Shown: positions 7,856-16,801, counted from the stretch's first letter. The stretch is 37,777 nt of DNA from JAATGI01 sp036510675 (GCA_036510675.1 DATCDN010000014.1:1-37777), one strand, 5' to 3'. The notes: generated by a model not told the origin, from the letters alone. Numbers and translations are program-made.

Positions 7856-9271
7856 TCACCCATGCGCCGAGACGAGCCGCCCCGGCTCGTCTTCATCCAG
7901 CGATGCGACGGCGTAGGACATGCGCGAACTGTCGGCGACCGCCGCCAGCTTCGCCGCGTAATTCCGGTCGGTGGCATAGCCGCCCGCCGTCAGCGCCTGG
8001 CCATAGGCCGTGGCATTGTCGCCGGCGCCGAGCGCCGAGCGATACCGGTTGCTGGCCGAGACCAGCGACACATAATCATCGACGGCGTCGCCGACATTGG
8101 CATAGGCGCGAAAGGCGCCCTGATGCGCGACCAGCCGGCCGCCCTCCATCTCGTGGGTGCGGGCGGTCACCGTTGCGCCCGGCCAAGAGGCGCCGGCCTT
8201 GATGCCGAAGATATTGTTACCGACGATCGAATGCCCCCAGCCGGTTTCGAGCGCCGCCTGCGCCAGCAGCACGCGCGGCGAGACGCCGAGCTTTCGCGCC
8301 GCCTGCTCCAGCGCGGGCGACAGCGTGTGCGCGAAGTTTTCGGCGTCGCTGGCCGTGCCGCCGACGTGGGGGACGGGATGCGCCGCCGCGCCGGCCGCGC
8401 CCTGGCTCCACGGCAAGGGGTTGGGGACAATCGATTGGTCGGCGGATTGGGCGATGACGGGTTGAGCAGCGACGGATTGGTTGGTGACAATCCCCGTCGC
8501 CGCCGCGCTGGGCGACGTCGCGACCGGCGGCAGCAGGATATGGGCCTGCGCCGGCAGGCTGATCCCCGCCCACTGCATTGGCGCGGCGGACGGCGCGGGC
8601 GACGACGACGCTACAGGCGCGAGCGCCGTCGGTGCGTGGGCGGCCGGCGTCTGGGCGATGGTCTTCGCCGGCGCCGGATTTAGCGCGGCGGGATGCACGG
8701 TGGGCGACAGCGTGTGGTTCCCCGCACCCGCCAGCGCGGTCGGCGGCTTCACCGTTTTGCCGGCGCCGGCCAGCGCCGTCGCGGCCGCCGCCATGCCGGT
8801 GGGCACGGTCATTCGGCCGATCGGCGCGCCCAGCGGGCGATGGCCGTTATTGTCCCAATAGGAATTGAGCGCGATGCCCGCGCCGTGGCCTTGCATGACC
8901 GGCTTGCCGGGGGCCGGCGCGGCGGCGGCGGGTGCCTTCGCCGTCGCGGCCTCGGCCTTCGCGGCGGCGGCCGGATCGTTCTTCGCCGCCATCGATTTAT
9001 AGATGATGTCGGCCAGCCCCAGCTTATCGCCGGACATGGCATAGCGGCTCATGGTGCTGGCGAACAGCGAATTGACCGCGGCGCCGCCGGTGCCGTCGGT
9101 CATCGCCATGGCGGTGCCGGCGCCGTCCTGCATCATGCCTTGCATCAGGAACGAGCCGAATTGCGACGCGACCGCGCGCGCCACCGCCGGGTCGCTGTTG
9201 CGGTTCTGCAGCGAGGCCAGCGATTTTGGATCGACCGACGAGGCCAGCCGTTCGGCTAATCCCGCGTCCAT
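7856..9271 (-). CDS. flgJ: Bifunctional rod-cap protein and peptidoglycan hydrolase FlgJ
   Basis: This 471-residue protein has two domains. Residues ~25-93 are the rod-binding domain (AVASQFGSFLMQGMMQDGAG, then SRYAMSGDKLGLADIIYKSM), which acts as the rod cap. Residues ~310-455 are a GH73-type glucosaminidase domain with LLAQAALETGWGHS (probable catalytic Glu342), GNNIFGIKAG and AFRAYANVGDAVDDYVSLV. It opens the murein layer for the growing rod in the periplasm. The link between the domains, residues ~95-308, is a very long Ala/Pro-rich stretch, which makes the protein about 150 residues longer than Salmonella FlgJ (316). Many alphaproteobacteria carry only the short rod-binding form with a separate hydrolase. 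Start ATG lies directly after the flgI stop. Confidence 0.93.
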   Translation of the reverse strand: MDAGLAERLASSVDPKSLASLQNRNSDPAVARAVASQFGSFLMQGMMQDGAGTAMAMTDGTGGAAVNSLFASTMSRYAMSGDKLGLADIIYKSMAAKNDPAAAAKAEAATAKAPAAAAPAPGKPVMQGHGAGIALNSYWDNNGHRPLGAPIGRMTVPTGMAAAATALAGAGKTVKPPTALAGAGNHTLSPTVHPAALNPAPAKTIAQTPAAHAPTALAPVASSSPAPSAAPMQWAGISLPAQAHILLPPVATSPSAAATGIVTNQSVAAQPVIAQSADQSIVPNPLPWSQGAAGAAAHPVPHVGGTASDAENFAHTLSPALEQAARKLGVSPRVLLAQAALETGWGHSIVGNNIFGIKAGASWPGATVTARTHEMEGGRLVAHQGAFRAYANVGDAVDDYVSLVSASNRYRSALGAGDNATAYGQALTAGGYATDRNYAAKLAAVADSSRMSYAVASLDEDEPGRLVSAHG

Positions 9272-10387
9272 CTAGATCACCTTGATATGCGCGTGGAGCG
9301 CGCCGGCGCCGCGCAGCGCCTGCAGGATCGCGATCAGGTCGGACGAGCGCGCGCCGATGGCGTTGAGATTGCGCACGATGTCGGAGATGCGCGGCGCCGC
9401 CTTCAGCTCGATGACTTTCAGCTGTTTCTGCTCGGCCTTGACCTGGGTGCGCGGCACCACCACCGTCTGGCCGGTGCGGCTGAACGGCGAAGGCTGCGAG
9501 ACCTCGGGCTTTTCCGTGATGGTGACGGAGAGGCCGCCATAGGCGACGGCCGCCGGCCCGATCTCGACATCCTGGCCCATCACCACGGTGCCGCTTTGCG
9601 CGTCGATGACGACTTCGGCGCGCGGCTGATCGGCGGCGATCGGAATGTCGAGGAGCTGGCTGAGGAAGCGGACCCGCAGGTTCGCATCCTGCGGTGCCTG
9701 GACCCGGATCTGGCCGGGATTGACAGCCGAGGCGATGCCGCCCATTCGGGCGTTGATCGCGTCGGTGACCCGCGCCGCGGTGGAGAAGGATTGCTCGTTG
9801 AGGTCGAGCAGCACCGCGCCATTGGCCCAGAACGTCGCCTTGACGGGCCGCTCCACCGTCGCGCCCTCGGGAATGCGACCCACCGTCGGGATGTTGACGC
9901 TGGTCGATTGCGCCTGGCCGCCCGCCTTATAGCCGCTGACCAGCAGCGCGCCCTGGGAGATGGCATAGACCTGGCCATCGGCGCCGCGCAGCTCGGTCAT
10001 CAGCAGCACGCCGCCGAGCAGGCTGGTGGCATTGCCCATCGAGGACACGGTGACATCGATGCGCTGGCCGATCTGCATGAAGGTCGGCAGGTCCGCCGTC
10101 ACCATCACCGCCGCGACCGAAGTCGGCTGCAGGAAGGCCGACGGGCTGAGCGTCAGGCCCAATTGCCGCAGCATGTTCTGGATCGCCTGGACGCTATAAG
10201 GAATCTGCGTCGTCTGATCGCCGGTGCCCGATAGCCCGACGACGAGGCCATAGCCGATCAATTGATTGTCGCGCTCCCCCTCGACCTGGACGATGTCCTT
10301 GAGCCGCTCCGCCCGCGCCGGCGCGGCCGCCAGCCCGGCCAGCGCCACCATCGCGGCGAGCGCCGCTAAAACCAGTCGCCGGGCCAT
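9272..10387 (-). CDS. flgI: Flagellar P-ring protein FlgI
   Basis: This 371-residue periplasmic protein builds the P ring in the peptidoglycan layer. A Sec signal peptide occupies residues 1-26 with cleavage after ARA, giving mature ERLKDIVQVEGERDNQLIGY, the conserved N-terminus of the family. NMLRQLGLTLSP, ATSLLGGVLLMTEL and the C-terminal LNAIGARSSDLIAILQAL are also typical. The start overlaps the end of flgH by 22 bp and the stop abuts flgJ. Assembly should depend on the FlgA chaperone encoded divergently at 15717. Confidence 0.97.
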   Translation of the reverse strand: MARRLVLAALAAMVALAGLAAAPARAERLKDIVQVEGERDNQLIGYGLVVGLSGTGDQTTQIPYSVQAIQNMLRQLGLTLSPSAFLQPTSVAAVMVTADLPTFMQIGQRIDVTVSSMGNATSLLGGVLLMTELRGADGQVYAISQGALLVSGYKAGGQAQSTSVNIPTVGRIPEGATVERPVKATFWANGAVLLDLNEQSFSTAARVTDAINARMGGIASAVNPGQIRVQAPQDANLRVRFLSQLLDIPIAADQPRAEVVIDAQSGTVVMGQDVEIGPAAVAYGGLSVTITEKPEVSQPSPFSRTGQTVVVPRTQVKAEQKQLKVIELKAAPRISDIVRNLNAIGARSSDLIAILQALRGAGALHAHIKVI

Positions 10388-11088
10388 ACCGTACTCACCG
10401 TCATGAAGAAGCGTTGCAGTGTTCCCATCCGCGGCGCGAGATAGGTCTCGCCGTCGCCGCTGAATTCGATATGCGCTTCGGCCATCTGGGTCGAATTGAC
10501 GATATTGTTGTTCTGGATGTCCTGGGCGCGGACGACGCCCGCGATGCGGATATATTCCCTGCCGCCGACCAGCTGGACCTCATCGCTGCCGGCGATGACG
10601 AGATCGCCGTTGGGGCGCACCCGACGCACCATCGCGGAGACGGTGGAGACAAAGGCGTCGCTCTGCGCCGTGCCGCCGCTGCCCTGGAGGGTGTTGGAGC
10701 TGTTGAAGGCGACGGCGGGGCTGAACTTGTTCGCGGCCAGTTTCAGGCCGAAGAGGTTGGTGATGGCATAGTTGCTGCTGTCGCTGCGGCCGATATTCTG
10801 GCTGACATTCTTGCTGGCGGTGGCGTTCTGCTGAACCTGCACGGTGACGATGTCGCCGACGCGCCACACCGGATGGTCGCGGAACAACTCGATGCCGCCG
10901 CCGCCCTCGACATTGCCGTGATAGACGGCGCCATTGGTCGCCGGCAGTTCTTCGCCCTTGTCGCCGGGCAGATGGTCGAGCTTGCCCATCAGATCATGCT
11001 CGATTGGCGGCGGGCCATGCTGGCAGGCGGCGACGCTGCCGGCCAGTACCAGCAGCACCAGCGCCGGCGGGACGATCCGGCTATTCAT
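10366..11088 (-). CDS. flgH: Flagellar L-ring lipoprotein FlgH
   Basis: This 240-residue outer-membrane lipoprotein forms the L ring. The signal peptide ends with the lipobox LAGSVAAC and Cys22 is the predicted lipidated residue. HPVWRVGDIVTVQVQQNATASK, GREYIRIAGVVRAQDI and the C-terminal MGTLQRFFMTVSTVWPGDWF are family hallmarks. Its ATG overlaps the flgG stop (TGATG) and its tail overlaps flgI by 22 bp, so it is translationally coupled on both sides. Confidence 0.96.
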   Translation of the reverse strand: MNSRIVPPALVLLVLAGSVAACQHGPPPIEHDLMGKLDHLPGDKGEELPATNGAVYHGNVEGGGGIELFRDHPVWRVGDIVTVQVQQNATASKNVSQNIGRSDSSNYAITNLFGLKLAANKFSPAVAFNSSNTLQGSGGTAQSDAFVSTVSAMVRRVRPNGDLVIAGSDEVQLVGGREYIRIAGVVRAQDIQNNNIVNSTQMAEAHIEFSGDGETYLAPRMGTLQRFFMTVSTVWPGDWF

Positions 11089-11876
11089 CAGGTGGCGGCC
11101 GCGTTCAACGCGTTGAGCATGCCGTCGACGCTCTTCGCGGCCTGGGTTTGCAACTCATAGGCACGCTGGGTCGCGATCATGTCGATCATCTCGTCCACGA
11201 CCTGGACATTGGAGCCTTCGAGATAGCCCTGCGCCATCGAACCGAGGCCGTTGAAGGTCGGCTGGCCCGGAATCGGGTTGCCGGACGCCTGGGTCTGGGT
11301 CGCGAGGTTGTTGCCGATATTCTGCAAGCCCGCCGCGTTGACGAAATTGGCGAGTTGAATCTGGCCGACATTCTGCGCGTTGGTCTGGTTGGCGATCTGG
11401 ACGCTGACCGTGCCGTCGGTGCCGACGGTGATGCTCTGCGCGTTGCGCGGCAGCGTCACCGGCGGCTGCATCAGATAGCCGAGCGCGCTCACGACCTGGC
11501 CCTGGGCGTTAAGCTGAAAGCTGCCGTCGCGGGTATAGGCAACTTGCCCCGTCGGCATCAGCACCTGAAAATAGCCGGAGCCGTTGATCGCGAGATCGAG
11601 CGCGTTGCCGGTCTGCTGCAGGCTGCCCTGGGTCAGGATCGGCTCGGTCGCGACGACATTGGCGCCGGTGCCCTTTTGCAGCCCCGAGGGATAGTTGGTG
11701 GCCTGGGAGGAGAAGGCGCCGGCCTGCGACTGGTTTTGGTACAAAAGATCGTGAAACACCGCGCGGGCGCGCTTGAACCCGGGCGTGTTGATGTTCGCGA
11801 GGTTATTTGAAATCAGGTCCATCTGGGTCTGCTGACCCTCGAGACCGCTTCTAATCACCGACAATGATTCAATCAT
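11088..11876 (-). CDS. flgG: Distal rod protein FlgG
   Basis: This 262-residue protein forms the distal rod that passes through the P and L rings. The N-terminal MIESLSVIRSGLEGQQTQMD with SNNLANINTPGFKR and the C-terminal QVVDEMIDMIATQRAYELQ are the conserved rod/hook terminal helices in the FlgG version. Length equals the usual ~260 residues. A good ribosome-binding site (GGAGAGGA) precedes the ATG. It follows flgF by 33 bp and overlaps flgH. Confidence 0.97.
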   Translation of the reverse strand: MIESLSVIRSGLEGQQTQMDLISNNLANINTPGFKRARAVFHDLLYQNQSQAGAFSSQATNYPSGLQKGTGANVVATEPILTQGSLQQTGNALDLAINGSGYFQVLMPTGQVAYTRDGSFQLNAQGQVVSALGYLMQPPVTLPRNAQSITVGTDGTVSVQIANQTNAQNVGQIQLANFVNAAGLQNIGNNLATQTQASGNPIPGQPTFNGLGSMAQGYLEGSNVQVVDEMIDMIATQRAYELQTQAAKSVDGMLNALNAAAT

Positions 11877-11909
11877 GCCAATCCTCTCCGCGCCGTTCTG
11901 GCGGGCGCG

Positions 11910-12653
11910 TTATTGCAGGGACAACGGACTGTTGGCGCCCTGTCCCATCGTCCCCATGGTGTGCATCAGCCCGGTTTGCATCTGAAACATCCGGGTGCTT
12001 TCGATCAGGTTCATCATCATGCCGACCGAATCGACGTTGCTCTGTTCGAGCGCGCCGGATTGCACGCGAACATTGCCGTCGATTTGCAGCGCGCCCCCGC
12101 TGTCGCCAAAGAGGCCATCGCCGCGCCGGCTCAAATTCCCGGATGACGGGTTGGCAAGCATGATCCGGTCGAACGCGACCGTCTGACTATTGTCCTGGCC
12201 CATCAGCACGCCGGAGATAGTACCGTCCTGGCCGATGGTGACGCTTTGCAGCGGCGGCAAGCTGATCGGACTGCCACCCTGGCCCAGCACCGGATGTCCG
12301 TCATTGGTCTGCAGCACGCCGTTCTGGCCGATTTCCAGCGCGCCGCTTCGTGTATAGGCGGGCTGGCCATCGCTGCCCTGTACCCCGATCCAGCCCTGGC
12401 CGTTGACGGCGACATCGAGCTGGCGGCCGGTTTGGATGATCGCGCCGGCGGTGAAATTCGCCGATTGCTCGCGCGCCGCGACGCCAACGCGATCGGCCGT
12501 GCCGCCCGAATAATACGGCACCGCCTGAAACACCGGCTGTTGCGCCTTGTAAGCGGTGGTGCTGGCATTGGCGAGATTGTTGGAGGTCGACGCCATGCGA
12601 TCCATGACGGCGGTGGCGCCCGACATCAACAGATAGAGAACCTGATTGCTCAT
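11910..12653 (-). CDS. flgF: Proximal rod protein FlgF
   Basis: This protein of about 247 residues belongs to the proximal rod. MSNQVLYLLMSGATAVMDRM with STSNNLANASTTAYKA and the C-terminal ALEQSNVDSVGMMMNLIEST fit FlgF. An in-frame ATG five codons upstream (12668) is possible. The start at 12653 is chosen because family members begin directly with a short residue run before LYLLMSGA. It lies between flgE and flgG, the classical position. Confidence 0.94.
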   Translation of the reverse strand: MSNQVLYLLMSGATAVMDRMASTSNNLANASTTAYKAQQPVFQAVPYYSGGTADRVGVAAREQSANFTAGAIIQTGRQLDVAVNGQGWIGVQGSDGQPAYTRSGALEIGQNGVLQTNDGHPVLGQGGSPISLPPLQSVTIGQDGTISGVLMGQDNSQTVAFDRIMLANPSSGNLSRRGDGLFGDSGGALQIDGNVRVQSGALEQSNVDSVGMMMNLIESTRMFQMQTGLMHTMGTMGQGANSPLSLQ

Positions 12654-12692
12654 CGAGTGCCGCCCCAACCCGCCGCCATGCTATCCATCAGC

Positions 12693-13925
12693 CTATTGGA
12701 TGGTTAGCAGGCGTTGCACGTCCTGCTGGTCGATATTGATGCCCTGGACGTTGGCCTGATACGCCTGTTGCGCCACGATCAGATTGACGAGCTGGCTGGA
12801 GAGATCGACGTTCGCGCCTTCGAGCGAGCCCGATTGCAAGGCGCCGAGACCGGCGGCGGTCGGCGTGCTGATCGCGGCCGGTCCCGATTCGGTGGTGGCC
12901 TGCCAGTTGTTTTGCGATAGCGGCGTCAGCCCCTGCAGGTTGGAGAAATTGGCGAGCGCGATAGTGCCGAAATTCTTCGTGTTGCCGTTGGTGTATTGCC
13001 CGACGACCTGACCGTCGGCGTTGATCGCGACGCCCGAGAATTGTCCACCGGCATTGCCGTTATTGGTGACCGAGGCGACGCCGAAACCGGAATTGCTGAG
13101 CGTCGAGCCAGTGAAATCCATCGTGATATTGAGTGGCGTGGCACCGTCGGCCATGCCGCTGATCGGGCCGATGCCGCCGCCGCCGGAGGTGAGCTGGCCG
13201 GAACTGTTGAAGCTCAGCGTCGGACCGGCGCCGGAGGTGACGAATTTTCCGGTCGGATCGGTTACTTGAAAATGGGTATCCCATTTGTTCGGCGTGCCGG
13301 AGCCGCTGGCCCGCGAGAAATAGGTGGTCAGCGTCAGCCCCTCGCCCATGCTGTCATAGGCAGTGGTGGTGGTTGATTCGTTATAGCTCGCCGCGTTCGA
13401 GATGCTGAATGGCGTGGTGGTGGTATCGATGGCGGGATCGGTCGAGGGCAGGTTGACGTTGAATGTCAGTTGGGACGTTGCATCAGCGGGCACGCTGCCG
13501 GTGTTGATCTGGATCGAGCCGAGCTGGCCCGACGTGCCGCTGGCGGCGAAACCCTGGACCTTCGAGTCGTCGGCGGTGGTCAAGAAGCCCTGATTATTGA
13601 TCTGGAACGAGCCGTCGCGGGTATAGGCGGTGCCGGTATCGGTCTGCACCTGAAAGAAGCCGCTGCCGTTGACGGCGACATCGAGGGGGTTGCCGGTTTG
13701 CTGAAGCTGGCCCTCGGTGAAAAGCTGCGCCAAGCCGCTGACCGCGACCCCGTCGCCCGGCACCGGCCCGCCCATCGCATCGGACAGCGAGCTCGAGAAT
13801 TGATCCGCGAGCTGGGTGGTGAAGCCTTTGAAGCCGACGGTATTAACGTTGGCGACGTTGTTGCCGATGGTGTTGATGTTGGACTGCGCGGCCTGCAGTC
13901 CCGACAGCTCGGTTTGAAGCGACAT
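12693..13925 (-). CDS. flgE: Flagellar hook protein FlgE
   Basis: This 410-residue protein polymerises into the hook. MSLQTELSGLQAAQSNINTI with NNVANVNTVGFKGF is the N-terminal D0 signature. The C-terminus (SLEGANVDLSSQLVNLIVAQ, then YQANVQGINIDQQDVQRLL) is also typical. Length is close to the Salmonella 403. It lies between flgD (hook cap) and flgF, as in gammaproteobacteria; many alphaproteobacteria place flgE elsewhere. Exported by the flagellar type III system, with its length set by FliK (29964-33605). Confidence 0.96.
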   Translation of the reverse strand: MSLQTELSGLQAAQSNINTIGNNVANVNTVGFKGFTTQLADQFSSSLSDAMGGPVPGDGVAVSGLAQLFTEGQLQQTGNPLDVAVNGSGFFQVQTDTGTAYTRDGSFQINNQGFLTTADDSKVQGFAASGTSGQLGSIQINTGSVPADATSQLTFNVNLPSTDPAIDTTTTPFSISNAASYNESTTTTAYDSMGEGLTLTTYFSRASGSGTPNKWDTHFQVTDPTGKFVTSGAGPTLSFNSSGQLTSGGGGIGPISGMADGATPLNITMDFTGSTLSNSGFGVASVTNNGNAGGQFSGVAINADGQVVGQYTNGNTKNFGTIALANFSNLQGLTPLSQNNWQATTESGPAAISTPTAAGLGALQSGSLEGANVDLSSQLVNLIVAQQAYQANVQGINIDQQDVQRLLTIQ

Positions 13926-13952
13926 AGGGAATACTCCTGCGTCTCGATCGGG

Positions 13953-14633
13953 TTAGAAGACTTGCTGAATGGTGCTCAGCGGCACCGGCGCCAGGCCGGC
14001 GCCGAGATCGATGGTTGGCCCGTTGTTGCCGCCGACATTGACGCCGGTGACCGGCGCCACGGTATAGGAGGTGGTCGTCACCACCGCGGCCTTGGGCCCG
14101 GTCGCCGACACCAGATACTGATAATTGCCCGGCGCCGCCGTCGAGCCGTCGGCGTTCTGGCCGTTCCAGGTAAAGCCTTGGGTCCCGGCCGGCTGGGCGC
14201 CGAGATTCAGAATCTGAATCGGATTGCCCGCCGTATCGCCGATCGTGACGGTGACATCGGTGGCCGCCGTCGCCAGGTTGAAGGCGCCGCTCGCGGTCCC
14301 GCTGGTGCCGAGATTGAGGGCGTTGCCGGTGACCGCGACATTCTTGCCCACGAGTCCCGAGAGCTGGATGTTGCCATAGGAGGTCTGGGTCGCCTGCAAT
14401 TGCTGAACCCCGATGGCGGTCGAGAATTGCGCGAGCTGAGCGGCGAAGTCGGAGGCCGACATCGGATTAAGCGGGTCCTGATTCTGCAATTGCGCCGTCA
14501 GCAGCTGGAAGAAATTATTCTCGTTGAGCGAGGCGTTGGCCGCATTGGTGCCGTTGGCGGCGGTCGGCAATTGATCGCCGGAGGGCAGCGAGACGACATT
14601 GGCCGGCATGGTGCTGGAGGCGGATCCGAGCAT
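13953..14633 (-). CDS. flgD: Hook cap / hook assembly protein FlgD
   Basis: This 226-residue scaffold caps the growing hook. The N-terminal segment LNENNFFQLLTAQLQNQDPL, then PMSASDFAAQLAQFSTAIGV, is the diagnostic FlgD motif. Residues ~100-200 form the tudor/FnIII-like part, with FTWNGQNADGSTAAPGNYQY. Length matches the family (~230). It precedes its partner flgE by 27 bp. Confidence 0.95.
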   Translation of the reverse strand: MLGSASSTMPANVVSLPSGDQLPTAANGTNAANASLNENNFFQLLTAQLQNQDPLNPMSASDFAAQLAQFSTAIGVQQLQATQTSYGNIQLSGLVGKNVAVTGNALNLGTSGTASGAFNLATAATDVTVTIGDTAGNPIQILNLGAQPAGTQGFTWNGQNADGSTAAPGNYQYLVSATGPKAAVVTTTSYTVAPVTGVNVGGNNGPTIDLGAGLAPVPLSTIQQVF

Positions 14634-14671
14634 GGGGTGTGGGTTCCTGTTCCGGCGGGGTCGCGAGCGCG

Positions 14672-15094
14672 TTAAATCGCCAAGGTCTTCTGCAACAGCG
14701 TCTTGGCGACGTTGAAGGCTTCGAGATCGGCCTGATAATTCTGTTGCGCGGAGATCATGTTCACCATCTCGTCGACCGGATTGACGTTCGGCATCTGCAC
14801 ATAGCCATCGGCGTTGGCGAATTTGCTGCCGGGATCGTAGGCGCTGCGCGCCGGCTCCGAGCTGGTCACCACGCCGGCGACCCGCACCCCGGCCATGCCG
14901 ATGCTGGCGGCGCCGTCACCATCGCCATCCTCGGGCGCCACCGCTTGAAACACGACCTCGCGCGCGCGATAGGGCTGACCCTGGGCATCGCCGACGCTGT
15001 TGGCATTGGCGAGATTGCTGGCCACCGCCGCGAGCCGCTGGGATTCGGCCAGCATGCCGGAGCCCGAGATCGAGAAGACGGAAAACAGCGACAT
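14672..15094 (-). CDS. flgC: Proximal rod protein FlgC
   Basis: This 140-residue protein is a proximal rod subunit. SLFSVFSISGSGMLAESQRL with SNLANANSVGDAQGQPYRA, then VQMPNVNPVDEMVNMISAQQ and NVAKTLLQKTLAI, are all canonical for FlgC. Length is normal (~134-140). It follows flgB by 15 bp. Confidence 0.97.
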   Translation of the reverse strand: MSLFSVFSISGSGMLAESQRLAAVASNLANANSVGDAQGQPYRAREVVFQAVAPEDGDGDGAASIGMAGVRVAGVVTSSEPARSAYDPGSKFANADGYVQMPNVNPVDEMVNMISAQQNYQADLEAFNVAKTLLQKTLAI

Positions 15095-15109
15095 CGCCTA
15101 GCTCGCCGC

Positions 15110-15574
15110 TCAGCTCGACCGGCCCGAGCCGGCCGAACCCTTGATCGCGGTCATCATCATGTTGACCATCTGGCTGGTGAAATTGGCCGCGGCCTCGTAA
15201 TCGAGCGCGTTTTCCGCCGCCGCCAGCTTCTCGTAATTGAGATCGACACTGTTGCCGTCGAGGGTCACGGAGCCGCCAACCTGATACTTCACCGAGCGGT
15301 GCGCCGCCACCAGCGGATCGCCGTCGCCGGCGCCATTCCGGGCGATCGCCGCGCCATCGGAATCGTCCACCAGCAGCAGCAAATCCGATGGCGCCTCTGG
15401 GGTCAGCGTCCCTTGCGTCAGCGTGGCCGTCAGCGCCTCGCGAAAATCGAGATCGACCGCCTTGAAGCCGGGCGTGCTGGCGTTGGCGATATCCGCCGAC
15501 AAGAGGCCCTGGCGCGCGCCCCGCAGGCCGAGCACGGCGCTATAGAAATCGAGACCGGCGTCCAAAGGACCCAT
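15110..15574 (-). CDS. flgB: Proximal rod protein FlgB
   Basis: This 154-residue proximal rod subunit is the first gene of the flg operon. LLSADIANASTPGFKAVDLD is the conserved N-terminal motif, and the C-terminal NALDYEAAANFTSQMVNMMM fits FlgB. The ATG at 15574 starts the operon and is transcribed away from flgA. Promoter elements must lie in 15575-15716 or in flgA, but none is obvious. Confidence 0.95.
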   Translation of the reverse strand: MGPLDAGLDFYSAVLGLRGARQGLLSADIANASTPGFKAVDLDFREALTATLTQGTLTPEAPSDLLLLVDDSDGAAIARNGAGDGDPLVAAHRSVKYQVGGSVTLDGNSVDLNYEKLAAAENALDYEAAANFTSQMVNMMMTAIKGSAGSGRSS

Positions 15575-15716
15575 CGGCGATCATTCCCCCCGCGCCGCCT
15601 TGGAGTGCGGCGCCAACAAATCGGCTACCCCGGTTCAATCACGCTTTTGAGAATTTGCGTAATTTTCATTTTTACGCTACCTTGGTTTTGGAAGTGATGC
15701 AACAGGAATTTATCCT
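15575..15716. promoter_or_regulatory. Divergent flgB/flgA control region with an inverted repeat
   Basis: This 142-bp gap separates divergently read flgB and flgA. The half next to flgA (about 15635-15710) is markedly AT-rich compared with the surrounding genes. It contains an inverted repeat, GCGTAA at 15657-15662 and TTACGC at 15672-15677, with a 9-nt spacer, the size and symmetry of a dimeric regulator site. No sigma-54 element (GG-N10-GC) is visible on either strand. A GCCGATTT on the flgB strand resembles half of a sigma-28 -10 box but lacks a matching -35. AGGAA 8-9 bases before the flgA ATG serves as its ribosome-binding site. Confidence 0.5.
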
Positions 15717-16436
15717 ATGTTATTGCGTTCATTGGCGACCCTGGCCTTCGCGATCCTTTTGACAGGCCCCATCGCGTCGGGGGAAGCGGCGAATTTCGAG
15801 AGTCCGGCCGCGATCCGCGGCGCGGTCCAGGCCGCCGCCGAGGCGCAATACGCGGCACGCAAGGGCATGATCGTGGAGATCGAGGTCGGCGAGATCGACG
15901 CCCGCCTCCACTTCGCCGCCTGTGCCGGCGTCGAGGTAACGTTGCCGGCGGGCAACGCGCCGCTGGTGACCGCTCGGGTAAGCTGCCGCGATCCCTACTG
16001 GACGCTCTATGTCCCGGTTCATCTGCACGCCTGGGGCCAGGCCGTGGTCGCGGCCGCCAATCTCGCGCCGGGCACCAAGCTGACCGCCGCCGATCTGACC
16101 ATGGCGCGGCTCGACACCATGACCGCCAACGGCGCCTATCTGACCGACCCGGCGCAGGCCGAGGGCAAGATCCTGCGCGCCAATATCCAGGCCGGGGCGC
16201 CGATCCTGTCGCCGCTGCTGGACCGGCCGCTGATGGTGCGCCGGGGGGACACGCTGGTGCTGACGCTGATCGACAGCACCGTCACCATCCGCACCAGCGT
16301 CATCGCCATGGAAGATGGCCGGGTCGGCGACCGCATCCTGGTCGAGAATCCGGACAGCAAGAAGACGGTTCGCGCGGCGGTGGCGGATGCCGGCGCGGTC
16401 GAAATTCGCTTGGACGCGCCGCGAGGAGATTACTGA
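15717..16436 (+). CDS. flgA: P-ring assembly chaperone FlgA
   Basis: This 239-residue periplasmic chaperone assists FlgI polymerisation into the P ring. The N-terminus is a Sec signal peptide (LLRSLATLAFAILLTGPIAS, cleavage near GEA). The mature part has the SAF-type C-terminal domain with NLAPGTKLTAADLTMARLD, ILRANIQAGAPILSPLL, VRRGDTLVLTLI and GDRILVENPDSKKTVRAAV, all typical. It is divergent from flgB and its stop overlaps the flgN start (TGATG), an arrangement like the enteric flgAMN unit but without flgM. Confidence 0.95.
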   Translation: MLLRSLATLAFAILLTGPIASGEAANFESPAAIRGAVQAAAEAQYAARKGMIVEIEVGEIDARLHFAACAGVEVTLPAGNAPLVTARVSCRDPYWTLYVPVHLHAWGQAVVAAANLAPGTKLTAADLTMARLDTMTANGAYLTDPAQAEGKILRANIQAGAPILSPLLDRPLMVRRGDTLVLTLIDSTVTIRTSVIAMEDGRVGDRILVENPDSKKTVRAAVADAGAVEIRLDAPRGDY

Positions 16437-16801
16437 TGGCGGACGACAGGGACGACGAGCTGGGCCTGCTGCTCGACGATTTGCGCCGCGTGCTGGAGGA
16501 GGAGCGCCGGACCCTGCTCTCGGGCGCGCCGACCCGGCTCGACACGGTGACCCAGCACAAGCTGGCGCTTGCCGACGCCATCGAGCGGCTGACCGAGGCC
16601 GGGGCCACGGCGCGGACCGATATCGGCGCGCTGATGGCGCTGGCGCGCTACAATCGCGAAAACTCGGTGATCTGCACCGCGATCCTGCGCCACATGACGG
16701 GCGCGCTTGACCGGCTGCGCCAGCGCGAGCCGCACCGCTCCTACCGCGCCGACGGCAGCGAGCAGAACCCGCCCAGCCAGCGTCTGGTCGGCGCCGCCTA
16801 A
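16436..16801 (+). CDS. flgN: Flagellar export chaperone FlgN
   Basis: This 121-residue cytosolic helical protein fits FlgN, the chaperone for FlgK and FlgL. LLLDDLRRVLEEERRTLLSG, then THKL-like VTQHKLALADAIERL and ALARYNRENSVI, give the family pattern. The C-terminal SYRADGSEQNPPSQRLV resembles the tail of other FlgN proteins. A strong AGGAG site lies within the end of flgA. The enteric-type neighbour flgM (anti-sigma-28) is missing here although fliA is present at 25465-26253. Confidence 0.82.
   Translation: MADDRDDELGLLLDDLRRVLEEERRTLLSGAPTRLDTVTQHKLALADAIERLTEAGATARTDIGALMALARYNRENSVICTAILRHMTGALDRLRQREPHRSYRADGSEQNPPSQRLVGAA

Noticed and set aside
15575..15716. Sigma-54 or sigma-28 promoter for flgB or flgA
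   Set aside because: No GG-N10-GC element found; the GCCGATTT on the flgB strand has no TAAA-like -35 at the right distance.
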